Assembly: GCF_041320665.1 (NCBI RefSeq)
Contig: NZ_CP166730.1
Coordinates: forward strand, 4,526,001 to 4,590,000
Length of the DNA stretch: 64,000 nt
Reading direction: 5' to 3'
Origin: Comamonas sp. GB3 AK4-5
GTDB taxonomy: Bacteria; Pseudomonadota; Gammaproteobacteria; Burkholderiales; Burkholderiaceae_C
Shown: piece after piece, positions 24,735-33,422 of the stretch
Numbering within the stretch: the first letter of the stretch is position 1
Layout: every line of letters starts with the position of its first letter
Notes under the pieces: model-generated
Databases searched by the model: none
The model's input: the letters and a program-made list of their open reading frames with translations, nothing else
What the model was told of the DNA's origin: nothing
Program-made: the position numbers and the translations under genes

Positions 24735-26183
24735 CTATTTCAGCTGCCGGTGCAGCAACCAGGCCGTATAGGCCGGAGCCAGCGCAAACAGCACAAACAG
24801 CCAGGCCGCCGCGCTTTGCGCACCGGCTACGCCGCCAGGCTGGGTCAACCCGGCCATATTCGCCACCAGGCCGGCCAGCGCCGCGCCTATGGCCATGCCA
24901 TAGAGCTGCACCGTGGTGATGGCGGCCGAGGCCATGTCCTCCTGGCCCTTGGGTGCCACCGTCAGCACACGGGTCAGCAAATGCGGCCAGCCCATGCCCA
25001 CACCGGCACCCACGCCAGCCAACGCCAGCGCGAACAGGCTGAGCAGCAAAGCCGCAGGCCAGGCCGCAGCATCCAGCGGAATCAACACACCCAGGGCCAG
25101 CAGGCTGACCGCGCACAAAATGGGCCCCACGCGCTGCAGCGTCACTGCCATGGCACCGCTGCGCCCCGAAGACAGCAGCGAGCCCGCGCTCCAGCCAGCG
25201 GCCATGGCCGCCGTCAGATAGCCCGCCGCCAGGGGCGAAAGCCCGTGCAGGGTCTGCAGAAAATACGGCACAAAAATCTCGGTGGTCGTGCCCAGCAGCA
25301 GCAGGGCCACACAGGCGTAGATGCCGCCCAGGGCGGTCGCCGTATGGGTCGCACCATCGGGCAGCAGGCACACACCGCGCCCGCCCTGGTTGCGCCGGTC
25401 CACCGCAATCGCTGCGGCGCCCAGGCCCAGGCCCAGCACCACACCCAAGCCCTGCCACGGCAGTTGCGTGGACAGGCTGCCACCGGCCACGGCCAACACC
25501 GATGCCGCCAGCAAGGCGATTTGCAGCGAGGCCACCTGGGGTGCACCCTGCTCCTGCTGGCCGCTCTCGTGCTCATTGGCGCCCAGTTGCCAGCTCACCA
25601 AAAACGCCTGCCAGACGGCCACCGGCAGCAGCGCCCAGAAGGCCCAGCGCCAATGCCCTGCCTGGGCAAACAAGCCGCCCACGGCCGGCCCACACAGCGT
25701 GGCCACACCCCACATGCCGGAGACCAGGGCCACGGCCCGCGGCCACAGCGCGGGGACAAAGACCACGCGGATCAGCGCATAGCTGAGGGCGGCCAGCATG
25801 CCGCCGCCAAAACCCTGCACGCTGCGCCCCGCCAGCATCCAGGCCATGGACGGCGCGCTGGCACAAGCCACCGAACCCAGCGCAAACACCCCCAGGGCCA
25901 GCAGGTAGGCACCGCGCGGCCCCAGGGCCGCCAGAAAACGCACCGACAGGGCCGCGCCGATGATGGAAGTCACCACAAACAGCGTGGTGCTCCAGGCATA
26001 CCAGTCCAGCCCACCGATGTCGGCCACCACCGAAGGCAGCACCGTGGTCACGATATGCACATTGATGGCATGCAAGGCCACGCCCCCGGTCAAGGCCAGG
26101 GCCAGCCAGCCGTTGCGACCGCTGAACAACTGGCCCCAGGAGGCAGTGGCAAACGAAGGGGTGGGGGGAGAGGAAGATGTCAT
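24735..26183 (-). CDS. MFS transporter, drug-efflux type (DHA2-like)
   Basis: A 482-residue multidrug-type major facilitator with many hydrophobic helices. The conserved motif C region of exporters appears as GVATLCGPAVGGLFAQ, and the first helix contains Asn-Val-His-Ile-Val-Thr-Thr-Val-Leu-Pro. It probably exports a toxic organic compound by proton antiport. The gene is divergent from the cysteine-rich regulator at 26275. A near-perfect palindrome of 32 bp lies between the two starts, 31 bases from this one, so the regulator very likely controls it. Confidence 0.86.
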   Translation of the reverse strand: MTSSSPPTPSFATASWGQLFSGRNGWLALALTGGVALHAINVHIVTTVLPSVVADIGGLDWYAWSTTLFVVTSIIGAALSVRFLAALGPRGAYLLALGVFALGSVACASAPSMAWMLAGRSVQGFGGGMLAALSYALIRVVFVPALWPRAVALVSGMWGVATLCGPAVGGLFAQAGHWRWAFWALLPVAVWQAFLVSWQLGANEHESGQQEQGAPQVASLQIALLAASVLAVAGGSLSTQLPWQGLGVVLGLGLGAAAIAVDRRNQGGRGVCLLPDGATHTATALGGIYACVALLLLGTTTEIFVPYFLQTLHGLSPLAAGYLTAAMAAGWSAGSLLSSGRSGAMAVTLQRVGPILCAVSLLALGVLIPLDAAAWPAALLLSLFALALAGVGAGVGMGWPHLLTRVLTVAPKGQEDMASAAITTVQLYGMAIGAALAGLVANMAGLTQPGGVAGAQSAAAWLFVLFALAPAYTAWLLHRQLK

Positions 26184-26213
26184 CAGCGTGGGTCGACAAC
26201 CCTGCTGAGGTCA

Positions 26214-26245
26214 TCTAATATACAAGCAATGTCTTGGATATTAGA
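26214..26245. promoter_or_regulatory. 32-bp palindromic operator between MFS and regulator genes
   Basis: Outer arms TCTAATAT (26214-26221) and ATATTAGA (26238-26245) are perfect complements. Inner arms CAAG (26223-26226) and CTTG (26233-26236) extend the symmetry. Only one position pair in 13 fails, around a six-base centre. It is centred in the 91-base gap, 30 bases from each start, and so could repress both genes at once. Confidence 0.8.
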
Positions 26246-26274
26246 CAGACCCCAGCAATTACGCAAGAGACAAC

Positions 26275-26919
26275 TTGGAAAACCCTGAACCCACCACGGC
26301 CGACCGCATGCTGCAACTGCTCAAGACCCGGGGGCCCTGTTCCACGGCCGAAGTGGCCGAAGCCCTGGGCCTGACGGGAGAGGCTGCGCGCCAGCAAATC
26401 CAGAAGCTGATCGCCCAGGGCTGGCTGGCCGGCGAGCTGCAGGCCCCGTCCAGCGTGGGCCGGCCGCGCCAGCGCTGGTTTCTCACCCCGGCCGGCCACC
26501 GGCGCTTTCCCGACGCCCATGCCCAGCTCAGCGTGCAGCTCATCCACCAGGTGCGCCAGGTGTTTGGCGAGCGGGGCCTGGACCAGCTGATCACCCAACG
26601 CGAAGCCGAGATGCTGGCCAGCTACCGCCAGCGCTGCAACGCCAAGCCCCTGGGCGAACGCCTGCAGCAACTGGCCGCGCTGCGTGCCGAGGAAGGCTAT
26701 ATGGCGCGACTGGAAACCGACGGCCCCGACTGGCTGCTGATCGAAGACCACTGCCCGATTTGTGCGGCAGCCCAGGCCTGCCAGGGCTTTTGCCGCTCCG
26801 AGTTGCAGATCTTCGAGGCCATTGCCGGCCCCCAGGCCCAGGTGCGGCGCGAGCAGCATCTGCTGGGCGAAGGCGAATCCGCGGGGTTGCGCTGTGTGTA
26901 TAGGATTAGCTCCCCCTGA
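26275..26919 (+). CDS. winged-helix transcriptional regulator, SufR/COG2345-like, with cysteine cluster
   Basis: A 214-residue regulator from a TTG start at 26275; an ATG at 26308 is the alternative. The N-terminal winged helix contains CSTAEVAEALGLTGEAARQQ (about 17-36), followed by the wing segment VGRPRQRW. The C-terminal half has the conserved HCPICAAAQACQGFC block (about 160-174) and Cys-Val-Tyr near the end. This Cys arrangement resembles the Fe-S or metal-binding region of SufR-like regulators, so the ligand may be a cluster or metal. It is divergent from an efflux MFS gene over a strong palindrome. The last two codons and TGA come from the repeat element at 26912-27004. Confidence 0.82.
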   Translation: MENPEPTTADRMLQLLKTRGPCSTAEVAEALGLTGEAARQQIQKLIAQGWLAGELQAPSSVGRPRQRWFLTPAGHRRFPDAHAQLSVQLIHQVRQVFGERGLDQLITQREAEMLASYRQRCNAKPLGERLQQLAALRAEEGYMARLETDGPDWLLIEDHCPICAAAQACQGFCRSELQIFEAIAGPQAQVRREQHLLGEGESAGLRCVYRISSP

Positions 26920-27004
26920 GACGCTTCGCGTCTTCCCCCTCTCTCGCGCAAGCGCGGGAGGGGGACGGCACCAGCGCGGCGGGGCGGCCCTTGCGCGGTG
27001 CCCT
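26912..27004 (+). repeat. 3'-end element, copy 6 (cysteine-rich regulator gene)
   Basis: It supplies the TGA of the regulator. Hairpin one is AGACGC/GCGTCT; the middle hairpin is a long CCCCCTC/GAGGGGG stem; the closing stem is GGCACC/GGTGCC. CTGGC/GCCGG plus four T follows. Confidence 0.88.
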
Positions 27005-27367
27005 GGCCTGGGCTGTGCCGGTTTTAGACGAAAGAGGTCTGATTCGAGGTTTGCGCGTATGCCACCCCTCCCCCATGGGGTCTGCGTGGATCCTCAGACG
27101 GAAAACGGCCGGCGCAGGCACTTGCGCGAAGCCCTTACGCAGGCTGCGCCGGTTGCATCCAAGGCGGTCGCCTCCAAATTCTCAGCGTGAGCGCTTGCCG
27201 GCATGGCCCCTTCCCCCACCGGGGGAAGGCGGGGATGGGGGCTGCAGCGTATACGGCATCACCTCTGTTGTTGGTGCACTTGGCCTCCAAAGATCGCTCA
27301 CGCACCACACCAGCCTAGGGAAGATGCGGGGCGGCGCACTTGCAAGCAGTTGCAACAATCCTGGGCC
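26920..27367. other. gene-free interval, mostly 3'-end element and spacer
   Basis: After the regulator stop comes the rest of the 3'-end element, then about 350 bases with no recognisable gene. The latter includes a GC-rich inverted sequence around 27203-27240 that resembles the second repeat family but is degenerate. Confidence 0.5.
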
Positions 27368-29140
27368 ATGTACTCTCCCAGCCAAGTCATTGTCCTGGTG
27401 ACACCCGTCTTCTTTGCCTTGATGGCCTTGGAATGGGCCGTGGCCCGGCGCAGGGGGCTGCGGGCCTACCAGCAAAGCGATGCCATCAGCTCGCTCAATC
27501 TGGGCATGCTCAGCCAGACCAGTGCCGTCTTCGTCAAGCTGCTCACCTTGGGCATTTACACCATGGCCGTCGGCCAGGTGGCGCTGGTGCACAACGATGC
27601 CTTCTGGTTCAGCCTGCCGGGCTGGCTGCTGGCCCTGCTGTTCTACGACTTTTGCTACTACTGGTTGCACCGCATGGGCCACCAGGTAGCCGTGCTGTGG
27701 GCTGCGCACGCGGTGCACCACCAGAGCCAGGACTACAACCTGTCCACGGCCCTGCGCCAGACCAGCTCGGGCCCGCTGCTGGCCTGGATCTTCTATCTGC
27801 CCATGGCCCTGGCCGGCGTGCCACCGCTGGTGTTTGCCGTGGTGGGCCTGATTGATCTGCTCTACCAGTTCTGGGTGCACACCGAGCAGGTAGGGCGGCT
27901 GGGCTGGTTTGACCGCTGGTTCTGCGCCCCCAGCAACCACCGCGTGCACCACGCCATCAACGACCGTTATGTGGACAAAAACTACGGCGGCATCTTGATT
28001 GTCTGGGACCGGCTGTTTGGCACTTTCCAGCCCGAAGAAGACAGCGAGCCCTGCGTCTACGGCACGCGCGGCCTGCTCAACAGCTGGGACCCGCTGTGGG
28101 CCAATGCCACCATCTACCGCCAGCTGCTGCATGACAGCTGGCATGCCCAGCGCCTGGGCGACAAGCTGCGCGTCTGGCTCAAGCCCCCGGGCTGGCGTCC
28201 GGCCGATGTGGCCCAGCGCTTTCCCAAACCGGCGTTCGATCTGGAGGCCCACCGCCAGCGCTTTGATCCCCCGCTGTCCCGCGCCATGGCCGGGTTTGCC
28301 TGGCTGCAATTTGCCGCGCTGGTGGCCGGGGTGGCCGCTTTCCTGTGGCAGGCCGACCAGGCGCCACAGGCCCAGAACCTGCTGTGGTTTGGCGTGCTGC
28401 TGACTGGCCAGTGGGCGCTGGGCGCCGCCATGCAGGGGCGCATCAGCCCGTGGATGGCGCTGCTGCTGCAATCCGCCGCCCTGGCCACCGCCACCGCGGC
28501 CTTGGGCCTGCGCGAATGGCATTGGCTGTTCAAGCCGCTGGCGCTGGCGATTGCTCTTGTTTATGTAGCATCTTATGCAGATCGCACTTTGATCTCACAA
28601 TCAAAACATGGCAAGAAGCAGAAGGCGTGGTTTCTGGGTGCTCTGTTTTTCTCTCTGTTGGGCGATATCAGCCTGATGCTCGATGGCCTGTTCATCCCCG
28701 GCCTGGTCTTCTTTTTGCTGGCCCACCTCTGCTACGTCGCCTGCTTTCGCTGCGACGCGCCCTGGCTCGCCCATCGCGGTGCTTTGATCGGCATTGGCCT
28801 GCTGGCCTGCATGGTCTACACCTTGTTGTGCCTGGGCGGGCTGCCTGCGGCGCTGCGCCTGCCCGTGCTGGCCTATGTGGCGGTGATTGCCGTCATGGCG
28901 GCCCAGGCCTGGGGGCGCTTCAGCGTGCAACGCAGCCAGCCCGCCTGGCTGGTGGCCCTGGGCAGCAGCTTCTTCATGGCCAGCGACACGCTGCTGGCCT
29001 TTGACCGCTTTGTGCAACCCCTGCCCTGGGCGATCGTGGGCGTGCTGTCCACCTACTTTGTGGCCCAGGCGCTGATCGTGCAGGGCTGTGTGGCGGGGCT
29101 GGGGCTGGGGCTGAAGCAGGCCAGCCATATCCCAGACTAG
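27368..29140 (+). CDS. fused sterol desaturase/alkylglycerol-monooxygenase-like and YhhN lysoplasmalogenase-like protein
   Basis: A 590-residue membrane protein with two fused parts. Residues 1-300 form a fatty acid hydroxylase domain with di-iron histidine boxes HRMGH (101-105), HAVHH (114-118), His171 and HRVHH (191-195). The segment DYNLSTALRQ and the region DKNYGGILIVWDRLFGTF are close to animal alkylglycerol monooxygenase (TMEM195). Residues 386-580 match the YhhN/TMEM86 family, with LGDISLMLDG (431-440), Ala-His-Leu-Cys-Tyr (452-456) and Ala-Ser-Asp near 540. Relatives cleave O-alkyl and vinyl ether lipids, so a joint ether-lipid catabolic role is plausible, but this is inference. The ATG at 27368 is the last Met before the first helix. 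Confidence 0.85.
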   Translation: MYSPSQVIVLVTPVFFALMALEWAVARRRGLRAYQQSDAISSLNLGMLSQTSAVFVKLLTLGIYTMAVGQVALVHNDAFWFSLPGWLLALLFYDFCYYWLHRMGHQVAVLWAAHAVHHQSQDYNLSTALRQTSSGPLLAWIFYLPMALAGVPPLVFAVVGLIDLLYQFWVHTEQVGRLGWFDRWFCAPSNHRVHHAINDRYVDKNYGGILIVWDRLFGTFQPEEDSEPCVYGTRGLLNSWDPLWANATIYRQLLHDSWHAQRLGDKLRVWLKPPGWRPADVAQRFPKPAFDLEAHRQRFDPPLSRAMAGFAWLQFAALVAGVAAFLWQADQAPQAQNLLWFGVLLTGQWALGAAMQGRISPWMALLLQSAALATATAALGLREWHWLFKPLALAIALVYVASYADRTLISQSKHGKKQKAWFLGALFFSLLGDISLMLDGLFIPGLVFFLLAHLCYVACFRCDAPWLAHRGALIGIGLLACMVYTLLCLGGLPAALRLPVLAYVAVIAVMAAQAWGRFSVQRSQPAWLVALGSSFFMASDTLLAFDRFVQPLPWAIVGVLSTYFVAQALIVQGCVAGLGLGLKQASHIPD

Positions 29141-29145
29141 CAGGG

Positions 29146-30210
29146 CTATTCGGTGAACAGCCCGCCCGGGGCCTGGGGCGCCACCAGGCCCAGGTGGCGG
29201 TAGGCCGCCTGCGTGGCAATGCGCCCGCGCGGCGTGCGCTGCAAATAGCCTTGCTGGATGAGATAGGGCTCTATCACATCTTCAATCGTGCCGGCATCTT
29301 CGCCAATGCTGGCGGCGATGTTGTCCACGCCCACGGGGCCGCCGTCAAAGCGGTGGACCACGGCTTCCAGCAGCTTGCGGTCCATCACGTCAAAGCCGCG
29401 CGGGTCCACATCCAGCATGGACAGCGCCTTGTGCGCCATGGCCTGGGTGATGCTGCCGTCGCCCTTGACCTCGGCGTAGTCGCGCACACGGCGCAGCAAG
29501 CGGTTGGCAATACGCGGTGTGCCGCGCGAGCGGTTGGCAATCTCCTGCGCGCCCTCGGCGTCGATGGGAGCCCCCAGCAAACCGGCGCTGCGGGTGACGA
29601 TGCGGGCCAGCTCCTCGGGCGAGTAAAACTCCAGCCGCGCCACGATGCCGAAGCGGTCGCGCAGCGGGTTGGTGAGCATGCCGGCGCGCGTAGTGGCGCC
29701 CACCAGGGTGAAGGGCTGGAGATCAAGCTTGATAGAGCGCGCCGCCGGCCCCTCGCCAATCATGATGTCGATCTGGTAGTCCTCCAGCGCGGGGTAGAGG
29801 ATTTCTTCCACCACGGGGCTGAGGCGGTGGATTTCATCGATGAAGAGCACATCGTTGGCCTCCAGATTGGTCAGCAGCGCCGCCAGGTCCTTGGGCTTTT
29901 CCAGCACCGGGCCGCTGGTTTGGCGCAGGCTCACCCCCAACTCGGCCGCGATGATGTGGGACAGCGTGGTCTTGCCCAGGCCGGGCGGGCCGAAGAGCAG
30001 CACATGGTCCAGCGCCTCGCCACGCTTTCTGGCCGCGCCGATGAAGATCTCCAGCTGCTCGCGCACCTTGGCCTGGCCCACGTACTCATCCAGCAGCTTG
30101 GGCCGCAGCGCGCGCTCCAGCTGCTCCTCACCCTTGGAGGCAGCACCCGCCGACACCACGCGCGGCGCGGGCTCCGATGCCGGGCCCAGATCTTCAACAA
30201 CAATGGTCAT
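29146..30210 (-). CDS. ruvB: Holliday junction branch migration ATPase RuvB
   Basis: The hexameric motor that drives Holliday junction migration with RuvA. The 354-residue protein has Walker [10 protein letters not shown], Walker B LFIDEIH, sensor motifs GATTRAG and Gly-Thr-Pro-Arg-Ile-Ala-Asn-Arg-Leu, and the C-terminal winged helix ending in TPRGR. All are intact. Length is normal for the family. It is not directly next to ruvA: a peroxiredoxin gene on the other strand lies between. It ends five bases from the convergent fusion gene stop. Confidence 0.97.
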   Translation of the reverse strand: MTIVVEDLGPASEPAPRVVSAGAASKGEEQLERALRPKLLDEYVGQAKVREQLEIFIGAARKRGEALDHVLLFGPPGLGKTTLSHIIAAELGVSLRQTSGPVLEKPKDLAALLTNLEANDVLFIDEIHRLSPVVEEILYPALEDYQIDIMIGEGPAARSIKLDLQPFTLVGATTRAGMLTNPLRDRFGIVARLEFYSPEELARIVTRSAGLLGAPIDAEGAQEIANRSRGTPRIANRLLRRVRDYAEVKGDGSITQAMAHKALSMLDVDPRGFDVMDRKLLEAVVHRFDGGPVGVDNIAASIGEDAGTIEDVIEPYLIQQGYLQRTPRGRIATQAAYRHLGLVAPQAPGGLFTE

Positions 30211-30282
30211 GGCAGGGATTGTGCCGCGTCCTGATCGGAGCGTGGCATGCTGCGCTGTGTTGCCCTTTCCCAAAGAGAAGCC

Positions 30283-30822
30283 ATGCATTCCATGCCCAAA
30301 GCCTTGGCCGCACTGGCCTTGTTCTGCGCCGCCACCGCCCAGGCCGCCCTGCCCGTGGGCGCCACGGCCCCGGCCTTTCAAACCGCGGCCGCCGTGGCCG
30401 GTAAGGCCTTTGACTTCGACCTGGCCGCCGCGCTGAAGAAGGGGCCGGTGGTGCTGTACTTCTTCCCCAAGGCCTTTACCCAGGGCTGCACCCTGGAAGC
30501 CCACGCCTTTGCCGAAGCCACGCCCCGCTTTGCGGCCCTGGGCGCCACGGTGGTGGGCATGTCGCACGACGACATCGCCACGCTGCAGCGCTTCTCCACC
30601 GAAGCCTGCCGCGACCAGTTTGCCGTGGCCTCCGACCCCAAGGCCCAGACCATCAAGGCCTACGACGCCGCAGCCGCCACCAACCCGGAACGCGCCGACC
30701 GCATCTCCTACGTGATCGGCCAGGACGGCAAGATCAAGTTTGTCCACATAGGCTCAGACCCCGAGGCCCATGTGCAAAAAACCGAGGCGGCGGTGCGGCA
30801 GCTGCAAGCGGCCAAGCAGTAA
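30283..30822 (+). CDS. exported peroxiredoxin of the AhpC/TSA (Bcp-like) group
   Basis: A 179-residue thioredoxin-fold peroxidase with a signal peptide of about 21 residues (ending Ala-Gln-Ala), so probably periplasmic. The peroxidatic Cys69 lies in FTQGCTLEA, the family's active site. A second Cys109 in STEACRDQ may be the resolving residue. It would reduce hydrogen or organic peroxides with a thiol donor. It lies between ruvB and ruvA on the opposite strand, 72 bases from the ruvB start. The ATG at 30283 is followed by another three codons later. Confidence 0.88.
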   Translation: MHSMPKALAALALFCAATAQAALPVGATAPAFQTAAAVAGKAFDFDLAAALKKGPVVLYFFPKAFTQGCTLEAHAFAEATPRFAALGATVVGMSHDDIATLQRFSTEACRDQFAVASDPKAQTIKAYDAAAATNPERADRISYVIGQDGKIKFVHIGSDPEAHVQKTEAAVRQLQAAKQ

Positions 30823-30867
30823 GCCGCACTCATGGGGGCTGCAAGCAGCGCAATGCCTTGCGAGGCG

Positions 30868-30906
30868 GCCCTCACCCCAACCCTCTCCCCCGAAGGGGTG
30901 AGGGAG
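30868..30906. repeat. CCCTCACCCC-type hairpin repeat, copy D
   Basis: Arms CCCTCACCCC and GGGGTGAGGG are perfect complements. It lies about 80 bases beyond element copy 7. Confidence 0.6.
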
Positions 30907-30987
30907 TAAGGCCACAGAGCGTATCCGCATAAAGAGGCTCTTTTCCCAGCCCCAGAGAACGGCGGCTTGGCATCGCCCCTTTCGCTA

Positions 30988-31080
30988 GGGCACCGCGCAA
31001 GGGCCGCCCCGCCGCGCTGGTGCCGTCCCCCCCCGGCGCATAGCGCCAGAGAGGGGGAAGACGCGCAGCGGCTCAGGGGG
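30988..31080 (-). repeat. 3'-end element, copy 7 (ruvA)
   Basis: It lies two bases after the ruvA stop. Closing stem GGCACC/GGTGCC. Confidence 0.85.
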
Positions 31081-31082
31081 AG

Positions 31083-31661
31083 CTACTTATTCAATCCTTT
31101 GAGGGCCAGCTTGATGCCTTCGGAGACACCCACATCGGCCGGCAGCAGTTTGAGGCTGGCCGATGCCTCCTTGTCGGAATAGCCCAGGGCCAGCAGCGCC
31201 TGCAGGATGTCGCCCTGGGCATCGCTCTTGACCTGGGCAGCCGCGCCGCCCACGATGGCATCACCCAGCTTGCCCTTGAGCTCCAGCAGCAGGCGCTCGG
31301 CAGTTTTCTTGCCAATGCCGGGCACTTTCACCAAACGACCGGCTTCCTGCAGCGCCACGGCCTGGGCCAGATCATCGGCGCCCATGCCCGAAAGCACCGA
31401 CAGCGCGGTGCGCGGGCCCACGCCGCTGACCTTGATCAGCTCGCGGAATGTCTGACGCTCCTGGGTGGTGGCAAACCCATACAGCAGCTGCGCATCCTCA
31501 CGCACGATAAAGTGCGTCAGCAAGCTCACCTGCTCGCCCAGCCCCGGCAGGTGGTAGAACGTGCTCATGGGCACCTGCACCTCATAGCCCACACCGTGGA
31601 CGTCCAGCAGGACTTCGGGAGGGTTCTTCTCGAGCAGCTTGCCCGTCAGTTTGCCTATCAT
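31083..31661 (-). CDS. ruvA: Holliday junction DNA helicase subunit RuvA
   Basis: Binds Holliday junctions and recruits RuvB. The 192-residue protein starts [14 protein letters not shown], typical of RuvA. It shows the two helix-hairpin-helix motifs ([13 protein letters not shown] and [13 protein letters not shown]) and a C-terminal RuvB-binding domain. Its stop is next to the 3'-end element at 30988-31080, which separates it from the peroxiredoxin gene. The divergent phoH-like gene starts 50 bases upstream. Confidence 0.96.
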   Translation of the reverse strand: MIGKLTGKLLEKNPPEVLLDVHGVGYEVQVPMSTFYHLPGLGEQVSLLTHFIVREDAQLLYGFATTQERQTFRELIKVSGVGPRTALSVLSGMGADDLAQAVALQEAGRLVKVPGIGKKTAERLLLELKGKLGDAIVGGAAAQVKSDAQGDILQALLALGYSDKEASASLKLLPADVGVSEGIKLALKGLNK

Positions 31662-31711
31662 TGGTTTCCTTTAGCTGCCGTTTTGGCAGCCCTTTGGATG
31701 GAATTATCCGC

Positions 31712-32659
31712 GTGATCCTCCGCCACACCTTCACACCCCATAACAACCTGCGCCTGGCCAATCTCTGCGGCCCGGCAGACGCCCATTTGCGCACCATCGA
31801 GGTGGGCCTGCAGGTCAAGATCGCCCACCGCCACGAGCAGTTCAAGGTGGACGGCCCCAAGGCCAAGGCCCAGCAGGCGCTGGAGCTGCTGCAGGCCCTG
31901 TATGAAATGGCCGATGCCCCCATCTCGGAAGACACGCTGCAGCTGATGCTGGCCGGCGACGCCGAAATGCTGGAGCCCGACACCACCGCCGTGCAGCTGA
32001 CCACGCGCCGCGCCGACCTGCGCGCGCGCACGCCCAACCAGGCCATCTACCTGGACAACATCGGCAAGCACGACATCACCTTCGGCATTGGCCCGGCCGG
32101 CACCGGCAAGACCTATCTGGCCGTGGCCTGCGCCGTGGATGCACTGGAGCGCAGCGCCGTGCAGCGCATTGTGCTGACCCGCCCGGCCGTGGAGGCCGGC
32201 GAGCGCCTGGGCTTTCTGCCTGGCGATTTGACGCAGAAGGTCGACCCCTATCTGCGCCCGCTGTACGACGCGCTGTACGACCTGATGGGCTACGACAAGG
32301 TGCAAAAGGCCTTTGAGCGCAACACGCTGGAAATCGCCCCACTGGCCTTTATGCGCGGGCGCACGCTGAACAACGCCTTTGTGATCCTGGACGAAGCCCA
32401 AAACACCACGCCCGAGCAGATGAAGATGTTCCTCACCCGCATAGGCTTTGGCGCCAGGGCCGTGGTCACCGGCGACGTGAGCCAGATCGACCTGCCCAAG
32501 GGGGCATTGAGCGGCCTGATCGACGCCGAGCGCGTGCTCAAGCGCGTCAAAGGCATCTCCATCAACCGCTTCACCAGCGCCGACGTGGTGCGCCACCCGC
32601 TGGTGGCGCGCATTGTGGATGCTTACGACGCGAACGGCACAGGACGTAGCCCACGCTAA
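31712..32659 (+). CDS. ybeZ: PhoH-like ATPase (YbeZ type)
   Basis: A 315-residue P-loop ATPase of the PhoH family. Walker A is GPAGTGKTY and Walker B FVILDEAQN; the sensor segment VVTGDVSQIDLP follows. I chose the GTG at 31712 because it gives the usual N terminus (ILRHTFTPHNN) and has GGA upstream; a TTG further up is less likely. YbeZ works with the endoribonuclease YbeY in rRNA maturation and ribosome quality control, and ybeY is the next gene. The 3'-end element at 32665-32754 sits between the two genes. Confidence 0.92.
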   Translation: MILRHTFTPHNNLRLANLCGPADAHLRTIEVGLQVKIAHRHEQFKVDGPKAKAQQALELLQALYEMADAPISEDTLQLMLAGDAEMLEPDTTAVQLTTRRADLRARTPNQAIYLDNIGKHDITFGIGPAGTGKTYLAVACAVDALERSAVQRIVLTRPAVEAGERLGFLPGDLTQKVDPYLRPLYDALYDLMGYDKVQKAFERNTLEIAPLAFMRGRTLNNAFVILDEAQNTTPEQMKMFLTRIGFGARAVVTGDVSQIDLPKGALSGLIDAERVLKRVKGISINRFTSADVVRHPLVARIVDAYDANGTGRSPR

Positions 32660-32664
32660 AAGCA

Positions 32665-32754
32665 CCCCCTGAGCCGCTTCGCGTCTTCCCCCTCTCTCGC
32701 TACGTGGGAGGGAGACGGCACCAGCGCGGCGGGGCGGCCCTTGCGCGGTGCCCT
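32665..32754 (+). repeat. 3'-end element, copy 8 (phoH-like gene)
   Basis: It lies five bases after the stop, between the phoH-like gene and ybeY. Closing stem GGCACC/GGTGCC. Confidence 0.85.
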
Positions 32755-32810
32755 GACATTGGGCCGCGCCTGCTCCATGCGATATGGCTCGCGCACCACG
32801 GATTACTGAT

Positions 32811-33269
32811 ATGGCATTGAACCAACTCGAACTCTCTTTGCAATTCGGCAAATTTGACAGCGTGGCCGAGCACCGCGCCCTGCTGAGCCGCACCCTGGTC
32901 ACCAAATGGATTCGCCATGCCCTGGCCGTGAATGCCGAGATGACGGTGCGCATCGTCGGCACCGAAGAAGGCCAGCAGCTCAACCGCGAGTACCGCAAGA
33001 AGGACTACGCCACCAATGTGCTGACCTTTGACTACCAGCAAGAACCCACGGTGATGGCCGACCTGGTGATCTGCGGCCCGGTGGTGGCGCGCGAAGCCCA
33101 GGAGCAAAACAAGACGCTGGAAGAGCATTACGCCCATTTGCTGGTGCACGGCACCCTGCATGCCCAGGGCTGGGACCATGAAACCAGCGAGGCCGACGCC
33201 GACGAGATGGAGGCCTATGAGACCGACATCATGGCCGAGCTAGGCTACGCCGATCCCTACGCCAAATAA
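32811..33269 (+). CDS. ybeY: endoribonuclease YbeY
   Basis: A metal-dependent single-strand endoribonuclease needed for 16S rRNA 3' maturation. The 152-residue protein carries the zinc motif HGTLHAQGWDH near 112-122, in the family form HGxLHLxGYDH, and the conserved Arg in LNREYRKKDYATNVLTF. I take the ATG at 32811, though one at 32784 is in frame. It follows the PhoH-like gene, as in E. coli ybeZYX. Confidence 0.95.
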   Translation: MALNQLELSLQFGKFDSVAEHRALLSRTLVTKWIRHALAVNAEMTVRIVGTEEGQQLNREYRKKDYATNVLTFDYQQEPTVMADLVICGPVVAREAQEQNKTLEEHYAHLLVHGTLHAQGWDHETSEADADEMEAYETDIMAELGYADPYAK

Positions 33270-33422
33270 CAGCCAAATAAAAACAAGAGCTGCTCTTACT
33301 GATGGCGTCAAGGTTTCAAGGCTTTATCACCCTGAAATCAAACTACCACCTGCACTAGAAGCTCTCTTTTTGAATTCACCCCTTCCCTGCCGGGAAGGTT
33401 GGGATGGGGCCGCAGCAGCCCC

